Shown in pieces: positions 44,555 through 53,295 of a DNA stretch of 64,000 nucleotides. Both the position numbers and the translations under genes were made by a program. Source of the DNA: Lentimicrobium sp. L6 (lineage in GTDB: Bacteria > Bacteroidota > Bacteroidia > Bacteroidales > UBA12170); assembly GCF_013166655.1 (NCBI RefSeq), contig NZ_JABKCA010000006.1:37062-101061 (forward strand). Reading direction: 5' to 3'. Positions within the stretch are counted from its first letter, which is position 1. Each line of letters starts with the position of its first letter. The notes beneath the pieces were generated by a model that did no database searches, was not told the DNA's origin, and saw nothing but the letters and a program-made list of their open reading frames with translations.

Positions 44555-45802
44555 ATGAAGACAATGCGTAAAAAAGTATATATGACGGCCGGTTATAATA
44601 CCATTTCATTAGGTACCGGAAGAAAAGAGTTTAATCCAAAAAAGCCTCGTCCAGGTATAGAAGACTATTTAAAAGAAGCCGGACAAGGCGTTTTAAAACA
44701 AATAAAAGGTGGTGCCGATAGTGTAGACGAAAGCATCATGGGAAATTTCATGGCGGCCCGATTCAATAAGCAAGCTAACCTACCTGGATTTTTCCCAATG
44801 ATTGACAAAGGTTTAGAATATAAACCAGCGACTTCTGTAGAAGGGGCTTGTGGTTCTGGTGGCTTATCGCTTATGGGTGGTATTCGGTCTGTACTGGGCG
44901 AAACTGCAGATGTGGTCTTGAGTATGGGCGTTGAAGTTCAAAATACCGTAAAAGCTATTTATGGAGCTGATATTTTAGCTGGTGCGGGTTGGTACAAAGA
45001 ACGTAAGAAAGGTCATGCCTATTTCTTCCCTGGCCAGTTTAGCGACAGAGCTGGAGCTTATTATGAAAAATACGATAGAGATAGAGCTAGAAAAGGGATG
45101 GCCCAATGGTATGCCAATGCCATAGAAAATGCCCGTTTGGATCCTACGGCTCAAGAATTCCACAATACTCATCCTGACCCTTATGCTCAGTCATTAAAAA
45201 TGGAACCCAATGGAAAAATATTTGTGGATCATTTAAACTTTATGGACTGTTCCAAAGTATCAGATGGTTCAAGTGGAATTATCATTGCATCGGAGGAGGG
45301 TTTAAAAAGAATTGGTGTGGATAAGAAAGATGCTGTAGAAGTGATTGCTTTTGCACAAACCATTAGAAATATCACAGAACAACCAGCAGACAGAACAGAG
45401 CTTACTGCTATTAAAAAGGCCATTGAGAAAGCTCTAGCAAACGCAAGTATCACAGTGGAACAAGTGGGGACTATTGAACTTCATGACTGTTTCTCAATTG
45501 CTGGAATCCTCACCATTGAGGCATTGGGATTAGCAAAACCTGGTGAAGGTTGCGATTATGTTGCTGCTGGAAAAACTAAGAGAGATGGCGAAATGCCAAT
45601 TAACACAACTGGAGGATTAGTAGGTTGGGGACATCCAACAGGAGCCACAGGTGTACACCAAGCTGTAACCATTTGGCAACAACTCACGGGAAATGCTGGA
45701 GATTCTCAAATAGAAATGAAAGCCGATCGTCCTTATGGAATGACCATCAATATGGGTGGTGATGATGTCACAGTTAGTTGCATTATTTATAAGCAGGGAT
45801 AG
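44555..45802 (+). CDS. Thiolase family protein (acetyl-CoA acyltransferase)
   Basis: 415 residues. The nucleophile lies in VEGACGSGGLSLMGG, the second block is ELHDCFSIAGILTIEALG (HDCF as in SCP-x type thiolases) and the third is GWGHPTGATGVHQAV. The C-terminal strand VSCIIYK holds the other active-site Cys region. The HDCF variant in place of NEAF suggests the SCP2/SCP-x-like thiolase branch. It cleaves 3-ketoacyl-CoA to acetyl-CoA and a shortened acyl-CoA, or runs in reverse. It closes the three-gene operon. Confidence 0.92.
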   Translation: MKTMRKKVYMTAGYNTISLGTGRKEFNPKKPRPGIEDYLKEAGQGVLKQIKGGADSVDESIMGNFMAARFNKQANLPGFFPMIDKGLEYKPATSVEGACGSGGLSLMGGIRSVLGETADVVLSMGVEVQNTVKAIYGADILAGAGWYKERKKGHAYFFPGQFSDRAGAYYEKYDRDRARKGMAQWYANAIENARLDPTAQEFHNTHPDPYAQSLKMEPNGKIFVDHLNFMDCSKVSDGSSGIIIASEEGLKRIGVDKKDAVEVIAFAQTIRNITEQPADRTELTAIKKAIEKALANASITVEQVGTIELHDCFSIAGILTIEALGLAKPGEGCDYVAAGKTKRDGEMPINTTGGLVGWGHPTGATGVHQAVTIWQQLTGNAGDSQIEMKADRPYGMTINMGGDDVTVSCIIYKQG

Positions 45803-45826
45803 GTAAAAAATCACAAAAAAGTAAAA

Positions 45827-45857
45827 GCAAGAAACTCATTAGTTTCTTGCTTTTTTT
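45827..45857 (+). terminator. Rho-independent terminator of the beta-oxidation operon
   Basis: GCAAGAAACT-CATT-AGTTTCTTGC is a perfect 10-bp stem with a 4-base loop, followed by seven T residues. It lies 25 bases after the thiolase stop. Confidence 0.88.
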
Positions 45858-45938
45858 ATCCTTCCTACAGTTTATGAGTCATATACAAAGCTTTTCAGAG
45901 ATTATTTAATGAATAGTTTAAAAAATCATAAATAAAAT

Positions 45939-45960
45939 ACGATTTTTGGGGATAAATCGT
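45939..45960 (+). repeat. Short inverted repeat before the penicillin-binding protein gene
   Basis: ACGATTT (45939-45945) and AAATCGT (45954-45960) pair around an 8-base loop, 8 bases before the ATG. It could form a leader hairpin or be an operator. Confidence 0.35.
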
Positions 45961-45968
45961 TTATTAGC

Positions 45969-48287
45969 ATGATGCATACCAAAATTAAAAAAGGACTTAT
46001 TATAAGTGGGGTATCTATACTCAGCTTTATACTCCTATTGGCCCTATTTTTCTCGTTCATCTATATTGGCATTTTTGGCCCATTACCTTCTCAAGAAGAG
46101 TTAAAAGATATTCATAAGGAAGAAGCTTCCTTAGTACTCTCCTCCGATGGCAAATTATTAGGTAAATTTTTTGCTGAGAATAGAACTAATATCTCATTTA
46201 AAGAAATCCCTCCACACTTATTACAAGCTCTTATTGCAACTGAAGACAAACGTTTTTACGAGCATGAAGGCTATGATGTGAGAAGCTATTTCAGAGTCTT
46301 CTTTAAATCTATTCTTTTGGGCGACAAAAGCTCTGGAGGCGGAAGCACTATTACTCAACAATTGGTAAAAAATCTATATGGGAGAAACTACCACAGTTTT
46401 CTCTCCATGCCCATCAATAAGGTAAAAGAAGCCATTATTGCAGCCCGAATGGAAGAAGTGTATTCCAAAGAGGAAATTCTACTTTTATACTTAAACTCTG
46501 TTCCCTTTGGCGAGGAGGTTTTTGGTATTGAAGCTGCTGCTATTAGATATTTCGACAAACATGCTTTTGAACTAAATATTCAAGAATCAGCAGTACTTGT
46601 TGGCGTTTTAAAAGCCAATACTTTTTATAATCCACGATTGAATCCGAATAATGCAACTGGGAGAAGAAATCAAGTGATTCAGTTAATGGCAAAAGAAGAG
46701 TTTATTAGTACAGAGGAGTCTGATAGTATCCAGCAAATGGCTTTAGATTTATCTTATGCTAATTATCAAATAGCATCTCCTGCTGCTTACTTCGTAAGAC
46801 AAGTAAAAAAGAGAGTTACGAGTATTTTGGAGGACATCAAATCACCTAATGGTCAAGCTTATAACCTGGAAAAGGATGGTTTGGTCATACATACATCACT
46901 CAATAGTAAAATACAAGAATTTGCAAGTCAGGCCAGTCAAAAGCAACTCAGTAAAATGCAATTGCTCCTTGATAAAGAGTTGAACAGACGAAACTACAGA
47001 AGGAATTGGGAGAAAAGCTTACTTCAGGATTATTCAAAAACTGAACTCACAGATCGAAAAAATAGAGAAGTATTTGATTGGGATGGTATTAAAGTAGAAG
47101 AAATGAGTTTGGCTGATAGTTTATGGCATTATCATAAGATGCTAAATTCGGCTGTTTTGATTACTGAGCCCTCCACAGCTCGAGTATTATCATGGTTAGG
47201 CGGAAATAATTATAGATACCTCCCCTATGATATGATTTTTGCTCAAAGACAAATTGCAAGCACCATTAAGCCATTTATTTATGCTGCTGGTATAGAATCA
47301 GGATTATCCTCTTGTGATTATTTGGAGAACGAAGTAAAAGAATACGAAGCATATAAAGGCTGGAAACCGGAGAATTACAATCATCAGCAAACAAAAGATT
47401 CCTCAGTGGCCATGTGGTATGCCTTGATCAAATCCATGAACTTACCCACTGTGGATTTGTATTTCAAAACAGGACATGATGCCGTAGCCGATTTATTAAG
47501 AAGATTAAATATTCACGTTCCAAAGAACGAAACTCCAGCACTAGCTTTAGGTGCTTTAGATGCATCTCTCTATGAAATGACATTAGCATACGGTACACTT
47601 GCCAATGGAGGAAATATACATAAAGATCTATCCATGATTGATAGCATTACAGACGCCAATGGATATTTAATCTATAAAAATCCAATATCAAAACCCTCCA
47701 CAGCAATTGACGAACAAGTATGTGCGCAAATATCGTCCATCCTCCAAAAAGCTATAAACGAAGGAACCGGCAGACAAATAAGGTATCGTTTTGGAATCAG
47801 AAGTGATTTAGCTGGAAAAACTGGAACAGCACAAAATTATAGCAATGCTTGGTTTATGAGTTTCACTCCAAATCTAGTCATTGGGACATGGGTAGGTGCT
47901 CGCTCTCCAGAAGTTCATTTTAAGGGTGGATTGGGTAGTGGTTCTGCTTTGGCTTTACCCATCAGCGGTGATATTCTACAAAATATTGAAAAGAACAAAA
48001 TTCTAAAAAATGAATATCTAAACAGCTTTTCTACCGATACGACTCTGTTATCAATACTTGATTGCCCAGCCTATAAAGAAAAAGGAGTAGATGGGTTCTT
48101 CCATCGCCTATTTAATGGAAAAGGTGAGGATAAAAACATAAAAGTGGATAGCGGGAGAACAATTTCCAAAAAAGACAAAAGACAAGCCAAAAAAGACACA
48201 AGAAGAAAGAAAAAAGAAGACAAAGAAAAGACCAAAGTTGGAAAGTTTTTTGACCGTTTATTTAAGGGGAAGAAGGGTGATAAATAA
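45969..48287 (+). CDS. Class A penicillin-binding protein
   Basis: 772 residues: one N-terminal transmembrane helix (about 8-32), then a GT51 transglycosylase (IATEDKRFYEHEGYD; GGSTITQQLVKNLYGR) and a transpeptidase with Ser431-T-I-K, Ser489-Met-Asn and Lys617-Thr-Gly. It polymerises and crosslinks peptidoglycan on the outer face of the inner membrane. The last 45 residues are a Lys/Arg/Glu tail (DKRQAKKDTRRKKKEDKEK...) with VGKFFDRLFKG near the end. A decayed copy of the DNA for that tail lies at 52712-52797. No terminator follows this copy. Confidence 0.93.
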   Translation: MMHTKIKKGLIISGVSILSFILLLALFFSFIYIGIFGPLPSQEELKDIHKEEASLVLSSDGKLLGKFFAENRTNISFKEIPPHLLQALIATEDKRFYEHEGYDVRSYFRVFFKSILLGDKSSGGGSTITQQLVKNLYGRNYHSFLSMPINKVKEAIIAARMEEVYSKEEILLLYLNSVPFGEEVFGIEAAAIRYFDKHAFELNIQESAVLVGVLKANTFYNPRLNPNNATGRRNQVIQLMAKEEFISTEESDSIQQMALDLSYANYQIASPAAYFVRQVKKRVTSILEDIKSPNGQAYNLEKDGLVIHTSLNSKIQEFASQASQKQLSKMQLLLDKELNRRNYRRNWEKSLLQDYSKTELTDRKNREVFDWDGIKVEEMSLADSLWHYHKMLNSAVLITEPSTARVLSWLGGNNYRYLPYDMIFAQRQIASTIKPFIYAAGIESGLSSCDYLENEVKEYEAYKGWKPENYNHQQTKDSSVAMWYALIKSMNLPTVDLYFKTGHDAVADLLRRLNIHVPKNETPALALGALDASLYEMTLAYGTLANGGNIHKDLSMIDSITDANGYLIYKNPISKPSTAIDEQVCAQISSILQKAINEGTGRQIRYRFGIRSDLAGKTGTAQNYSNAWFMSFTPNLVIGTWVGARSPEVHFKGGLGSGSALALPISGDILQNIEKNKILKNEYLNSFSTDTTLLSILDCPAYKEKGVDGFFHRLFNGKGEDKNIKVDSGRTISKKDKRQAKKDTRRKKKEDKEKTKVGKFFDRLFKGKKGDK

Positions 48288-48291
48288 AAAG
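48208..48291 (+). repeat. 3' end of the PBP gene, copy A of a duplicated segment
   Basis: These 84 bases (last 26 codons, stop and AAAAG) match 52712-52797 with a handful of substitutions and two 1-base indels. Copy A is in frame and ends the functional gene. The match stops 4 bases past the stop codon. Confidence 0.85.
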
Positions 48292-48635
48292 GAACCACTT
48301 AAACCAAGGTGACTTTAAATGAAATTCAAATTACTAAGTAATTAGTGTTGTATTAAAAGGGGAATTAAAACCATGCTATTTAATTTTCCATATGCAAGTT
48401 GAATTGCTTAATCTTTTATAATCTGATATGAAGCTTTCTTTTTCCCTAGTCCCTAGACCAAAGCCAATCTAATTAATATGATTACTCCACCTCCAATTCT
48501 AGCTCCACTGCCAACGGAGGACCATCATTTCCATTGTTAGGAGCTGGTGACACCTAGGAAAAACCATTTGAGAATACTAACATAAACTACAATTCCAATA
48601 AGTTTTTTACTCTTTATAAATCTAAATTTTATGAT
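48292..48635. other. Intergenic region with a possible gene remnant
   Basis: There is no intact gene. On the minus strand, 48482-48553 reads 23 codons rich in Pro, Asn and Glu (PAPNNGNDGPP then LELEVE and a stop), with a stop directly upstream. It looks like the tail of a lost gene and differs in composition from the AT-rich flanks. The GloVer gene ends at 48636 without a clear terminator. Confidence 0.4.
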
Positions 48636-51600
48636 TTATAAAATGATTTTTTTAGTTCTAAGTTTTTCATTCCCTTTGAGCTGGACAAGCATAGCACCAC
48701 TTATATGATTTAGATTAAAACTTTGTGTTTTTTCATGCGATAGCTCTTTTTCAAAAACAACTCTTCCAGTTAAATCGTAGAACGTAATTTGCTGATAGTC
48801 TTCAGACTTGTCCATGCTTACATATACTATTCCGTTTGAAGCATAAACTTGCATATCTTGTGCTTCATTCTCATCTATACCAGTTGCCATCAAATGAAGA
48901 ATAAATCGCTCTTCTGAATCAGTAATTTCCCAGTCGAAATAATAAATTCCTTTTGTAAGGTCATGGAATTTATCTATCTTAGTATCCTCTAGTTCTACAG
49001 AAGCAATATCATGAATTTGATCAAGTCTAATTGAATAATAGCCATTTATATCATTTCTAAATCCAAGAGGAATCATTTCACTTTCTGGTCTAACATCTAT
49101 AGAGAATTGATTTTCATCTTTAATAGAATAAATCTGAGAAATGCCTTCTACATTTGTAAAAAATTTAATAGCATCATATGTAAAATCGTAACCTGAAACG
49201 GTTTGGGGATTGAATTTAATCCATAATTCATCTTCGTAATCACCATTTGATGCCGCGATGACGACACCGTTGCTTATCGTATTTTTTGACTTATAATAGC
49301 TTGTTGCATTGCTATGTGTTCTATCACTATTTTCAACAGTAAATGTACCAGAGGAGGCTGGAAGAATAAAGAAGCCTTGCATGGGAGGAATATTGGGGGA
49401 TCCCGTTCCTATACCATCATTATAACTTTCATATGCTGTTCCGTTATGATAATTTACGGCCCCATAAGTATCATCTAATCCTGTCCAATCAATAGAAGAT
49501 GGATAGGGATTGCCAATAAGATTTGCCTTGTTATAGAGTCCTCCAGTACCATCAGTTGTTAGAGCTATACTCTGGCTTCCAGAATTAGGTGTTCCAGTAA
49601 AAGTGTGTATATCCGATCCACTACCAGTGGACCAAAATCCAAATCCTTTTGCTGGTACTAAACTTACATTGGTTTCGATTATTTCATACCACAATGCATC
49701 TTCTTCACTCCAGGTCTGTAAATAGTCACCAATAAACATCCCACTAAAAGCATCAGCAACTGGAGATGAAATATAGTGCCATTGACCATTTGAAATACTT
49801 CTTTGTACATGAAAAGTTCCGTTATTTGTTATGGTTCCCTCAGTAATTAGACTCCCCCCTGATTCTACAGTAAGCGTAACGCCAGAATTAACAATCAAAT
49901 TGTCACTTTCAGCTTGAACCCCACTGGCAATAACCGGAGCTATCCCTACATCTGTAATAGTTACATTATCAGAACTTGTTGGAACAGAATTCCCATACCA
50001 GTTAGTGGCTTTACTCCAATCGCTATCCTCTGCTCCCGTCCAAGTATAGGCATCATATAAAACTTCAATAAGAGTTCCATATGCTCCAGATCCATTACTA
50101 AAATCAAATTTCTTTGTGTAACTATTATTTACAGGGTTGATCTCAAATAAGACACCTTTTCCATTAACTCCACCACTACCTGTCATCCCAAATAACTTTC
50201 CATTAGAAGCTTGAAATAAAGATCCTCTGGGAGACTGCCCCTTAGTGGTACCATCAAAGTCTAGTATTTTTGAAAAAGTATTGAGGCTAGGCTTGTATTC
50301 AAATAACACACCTTTATTATCTGTTCCACCATAAAAGGTCATTCCATACAGTTTTCCATTAGAAGCTTGCATTAAGGAGCCTTGAGGAGAACTCCCATTG
50401 TCACCATCAAAGTCTAATCTTTTGATATAATCACCAGTGACTGGATCGAATTCAAATAATACACCTAAGTCATCTGTTCCACCATTGGAGGTCATCCCGT
50501 ACAGCTTTCCATTAGAAGCCTGAATTAAAGAACCCAAGGGATTTGCCCCCTTAATAGAACCATCAAAATCTATTTTTTTACTGAAAGTTGAACTTCCTAA
50601 ATCATATTCAAATAAGACACCTAAACCATCTGTTCCACCATTGGAGGTCATCCCGTACAACTTATCATTAGAAGCCTGAATTAAAGAGCCTTGAGAATAC
50701 CGTCCTGTGAGAATATTATCAAAATCTATTTTATTAGTATACACATCGTTTACCGGGTCATATTCAAATAATACACCACCCAAATTTGCTCCACCGGTTT
50801 GGTTCATTCCATATAGCATTCCATTAGAAGCTTGTATTAAGGAACCAACGGGACTTCTCCCTTTATCAGTTTCAAAATCTACTTTTATAGTATAGATTCC
50901 GTTTGCCTGGTCATATTCAAATAATACACCATAATTACTTGCTCCACCGCCATTAGCCAGCCCATAAAACTTTCCGTTAGAGGCTTGGAGTAAGGCTCCC
51001 CAAGAACCATACCCATTATAAGCAAACATAAAGTCTATCTTTTTGGAATAAGTATCGCTATTCAAGTCAAATTCAAACAATACACCCTCATTAATCAACC
51101 CTCCAAATTGGGTCATTCCATATAGTTTTCCATTAGAAGCCTGAATTAAAGAACCTAAGGGATTTGCCCCCATACTAGAACCATCAAAATCTATTTTTTT
51201 GGTGATTGTTCCGCTTCCTGGATTGTATTCAAACAACACACCCTTAGAAGATATACCTCCTGATTCATTCATACCATAAAGCATTCCATCAGAAGCTTGA
51301 ATCAAGGAACCATATGGGTTTTGGCCCATATTAGTACCATCAAATTCTATTTTCTTTATAAAACTGTTATCCGAAGGATCGTATTCAAATAGTACACCTT
51401 TACTATTCGTACCCCCTAATTGAGTCATCCCATAAAGCTGACCATTAGAAGCCAAGAATAAAGAGCCTGTGGGATACTTCCCGTTGTTGGTATTATCAAA
51501 ATCTATTTTCTTTGTAAAACTGTTATCTGAGGGATCATATTCAAATAGTACACCTATATTATTCGTACCCCCTAATTTGGTCATCCCATATAGCTTATTA

Positions 51601-52292
51601 TTAGTTGCCTCGACTAAGGATCCGTAGGGCATACTCCCTTTGCTAGTACCATCAAACTCTATTTTCTTCGAAAAACTGTTATCTGAAGGATCATATTCAA
51701 ATAGTACACCTTTACTATTCGTACCCCCTAATCGAGTCATCCCATATAGCTTTCCATTATCGGCTTGTAGTAAGCTACCATGAGGTGAGCCGCCCTTGTT
51801 TACATTATCAAAATCTATTTTCTTGACAAAAATATCGATTGTAGGGTCGTATTCAAATATGATACCCTGATTAAATGTCCCTCCAATTTCGGTCATCCCA
51901 TATAATTTTCCATTAGATGCTTCGATTAAAGACCCAGTCATTTTGCCCCCTTTGGATGTTATATCAAAGTGTATTTTTTCGGTATAACTTCCATTGCTTG
52001 GGTCATACTCAAATAATACACCCACACCATTTACTCCTCCATTTTGGGTCACCCCATATAGTTTTCCATTGGATGCTTCGCATAGTTCTGAATAGCTGGG
52101 GTTTGTCCCATCATACCTTTCAAAACTAAAAGAAAGAGAATGGTTTTCCCCGTTAACATCTGTTTTGAAAATTGTACCACTATTACCGTCGCCACCTGCG
52201 GAAGTAAGTCCCCAGAGTTCTGGAACTTGTGCTTTAAGCTTGGGTATAAAAAGAATTATAATGGTAATTATAAAAAGTAGGATTTTATTCAT
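48636..52292 (-). CDS. GloVer-repeat secreted protein with T9SS sorting domain
   Basis: 1218 residues. A signal peptide (ILLFIITIIILFIPKLKAQ) precedes about 14 tandem units of roughly 52 residues with the core LYGMTxxGGxxxxGVLFEYD (residues about 25-740), the 'GloVer' beta-propeller-like repeats. Next comes a region rich in Ser/Thr/Gly (about 745-1080; NLIVNSGVTLTVESGGSL, NLIGNPYPSSIDW) found in secreted Bacteroidetes proteins. Last is a C-terminal T9SS sorting domain (VYVSMDKSEDYQQITFYDLTGRVVF). It is predicted to be exported by Sec, then T9SS, to the surface or medium. Its ligand is unknown. It is a single gene with its own promoter. Confidence 0.88.
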   Translation of the reverse strand: MNKILLFIITIIILFIPKLKAQVPELWGLTSAGGDGNSGTIFKTDVNGENHSLSFSFERYDGTNPSYSELCEASNGKLYGVTQNGGVNGVGVLFEYDPSNGSYTEKIHFDITSKGGKMTGSLIEASNGKLYGMTEIGGTFNQGIIFEYDPTIDIFVKKIDFDNVNKGGSPHGSLLQADNGKLYGMTRLGGTNSKGVLFEYDPSDNSFSKKIEFDGTSKGSMPYGSLVEATNNKLYGMTKLGGTNNIGVLFEYDPSDNSFTKKIDFDNTNNGKYPTGSLFLASNGQLYGMTQLGGTNSKGVLFEYDPSDNSFIKKIEFDGTNMGQNPYGSLIQASDGMLYGMNESGGISSKGVLFEYNPGSGTITKKIDFDGSSMGANPLGSLIQASNGKLYGMTQFGGLINEGVLFEFDLNSDTYSKKIDFMFAYNGYGSWGALLQASNGKFYGLANGGGASNYGVLFEYDQANGIYTIKVDFETDKGRSPVGSLIQASNGMLYGMNQTGGANLGGVLFEYDPVNDVYTNKIDFDNILTGRYSQGSLIQASNDKLYGMTSNGGTDGLGVLFEYDLGSSTFSKKIDFDGSIKGANPLGSLIQASNGKLYGMTSNGGTDDLGVLFEFDPVTGDYIKRLDFDGDNGSSPQGSLMQASNGKLYGMTFYGGTDNKGVLFEYKPSLNTFSKILDFDGTTKGQSPRGSLFQASNGKLFGMTGSGGVNGKGVLFEINPVNNSYTKKFDFSNGSGAYGTLIEVLYDAYTWTGAEDSDWSKATNWYGNSVPTSSDNVTITDVGIAPVIASGVQAESDNLIVNSGVTLTVESGGSLITEGTITNNGTFHVQRSISNGQWHYISSPVADAFSGMFIGDYLQTWSEEDALWYEIIETNVSLVPAKGFGFWSTGSGSDIHTFTGTPNSGSQSIALTTDGTGGLYNKANLIGNPYPSSIDWTGLDDTYGAVNYHNGTAYESYNDGIGTGSPNIPPMQGFFILPASSGTFTVENSDRTHSNATSYYKSKNTISNGVVIAASNGDYEDELWIKFNPQTVSGYDFTYDAIKFFTNVEGISQIYSIKDENQFSIDVRPESEMIPLGFRNDINGYYSIRLDQIHDIASVELEDTKIDKFHDLTKGIYYFDWEITDSEERFILHLMATGIDENEAQDMQVYASNGIVYVSMDKSEDYQQITFYDLTGRVVFEKELSHEKTQSFNLNHISGAMLVQLKGNEKLRTKKIIL

Positions 52293-52406
52293 TTGATTGT
52301 TTTAGCGTTAATTTAATTGTTAAGATCTCATATAGCAGATACCTATCATATGATTTATAAGAGATACAAGAATATTGGTCATTACAAAGGTAGCGTTAAT
52401 ACCTCC

Positions 52407-52437
52407 CAAAAATACTTACAAATATCTTAGAAAACAA
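52407..52437 (-). promoter_or_regulatory. Promoter of the GloVer-repeat gene
   Basis: The minus-strand TTG at 52435-52437, a 20-base spacer and TATTTTTG at 52407-52414 fit the consensus exactly. A leader of about 108 bases follows. A second -7-like TACCTTTG lies downstream but has no proper -33. Confidence 0.6.
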
Positions 52438-52489
52438 CTGTAATGCAGGTCAATACAAGACTACAGACATATTTTATTCGAATCCCTTT

Positions 52490-52517
52490 ATTAATAGGTA
52501 TTACAATGCCTATTAAT
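52490..52517. repeat. 28-bp inverted repeat upstream of the GloVer promoter
   Basis: ATTAATAGG (52490-52498) and CCTATTAAT (52509-52517) are perfect 9-base arms. The inner bases pair too, with one mismatch, leaving a tiny loop. It lies 53 bases upstream of the promoter and may be an operator. Confidence 0.45.
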
Positions 52518-52711
52518 TTTGAAAAACTTATATGTTAATTATTTAACACTAAAAATTGAAATTAAAATTATCTTTTAGAAATAATATTATTCTTCAATAA
52601 TTAGAATCAAATAAGTAATTAAATACCAATCTTTAGTCTATTGCTGAATGAGATGGCTCAATAAGACTTTTTAATAAAGAATTTGATTGTTGAACTGATA
52701 AGATTTTAATT
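52518..52711. other. AT-rich intergenic stretch
   Basis: No gene, promoter or repeat could be supported here. It precedes the decayed PBP-tail copy. Confidence 0.5.
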
Positions 52712-52797
52712 AGAAAAAAGAAGACAAAGAAAAAAACCAAAGTTGGAAAGTTTTTTGACCGTTTATTAAAAGGGGAAGAAGGATGATAAATAAAAAG
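52712..52797 (+). pseudogene. Decayed copy B of the PBP gene 3' end
   Basis: 86 bases closely match 48208-48291 (AAAGTTGGAAAGTTTTTTGA and the rest), but one extra base in each of two A-rich runs breaks the frame. No upstream PBP sequence is attached. Directly after it comes a strong hairpin terminator, which copy A lacks. This suggests that copy B is the original gene end that was cut off. Confidence 0.8.
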
Positions 52798-52825
52798 CAG
52801 AATTTATTATTAAATTCTGCTTTTT
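52792..52825. terminator. Bidirectional terminator next to PBP-tail copy B
   Basis: AAAAAGCAGAATTTA-TTAT-TAAATTCTGCTTTTT is a perfect 15-bp stem with A and T tracts at its ends. It can serve the minus-strand lipoprotein gene (stop at 52844) and, formerly, the PBP gene on the plus strand. Confidence 0.78.
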
Positions 52826-52843
52826 ATCATCAATTCTAATTTT

Positions 52844-53293
52844 CTAGAATACATCCTTATGGGGAAGGTTAATAATATTAATAGTTGCATTCACTATAGA
52901 ATCAGGATTATTATAATACCTTAACTGCATCTCTAAATCTATGATTTCATAAACATCGGTTCTTGCGCTTTTTTTCATAAAACCACTGGAGGTTCCACCA
53001 AAAAATGTTTCAAAGCCTCTAAATTTTAAATAAAATCCAATATAAGATCCTTGCGGGTCGGGAATAATGGACCCCGATTGTTGAAAAAGATTATATATAT
53101 CTGGTTCTGAGGACAAATTCAAAATAATATCTTGGCTTGAAAATTGCGAATAATAATCGGTCAGGCTAAGCTTCAACCATTCTGTTTGATTTACTTGAGC
53201 CCAGGTGAAATAGTTAGACAAAGCATTTCCTTCCCCTAATCCAAACTCATAAACTTCGCCATTCATGATTAGCTTTCCTACGGGTCTTAGCAT
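52844..53293 (-). pseudogene. Downstream part of a PKD-type lipoprotein gene, frame-shifted
   Basis: 149 codons from an ATG 2 bases after the stop of the 333-residue lipoprotein frame. It has no signal peptide and no recognisable domain, but is clearly coding-like (MLRPVGKLIMNGEVYEF; DTYEIIDLEMQLRYY type strands). Read upstream of its ATG the same frame gives HTETIELT, the expected end of the PKD domain of the preceding frame. It is therefore probably the C-terminal third of one 483-residue protein, separated by a 2-bp slip at 53312-53322. If it is expressed alone it would be a cytoplasmic orphan. Confidence 0.65.
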
Positions 53294-53295
53294 AG

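Noticed and set aside
45939..45960. Consensus promoter for the PBP gene
   Set aside because: GATTTTTG resembles a -7 box but lacks the leading T and any upstream TTG; only the inverted repeat is reported.
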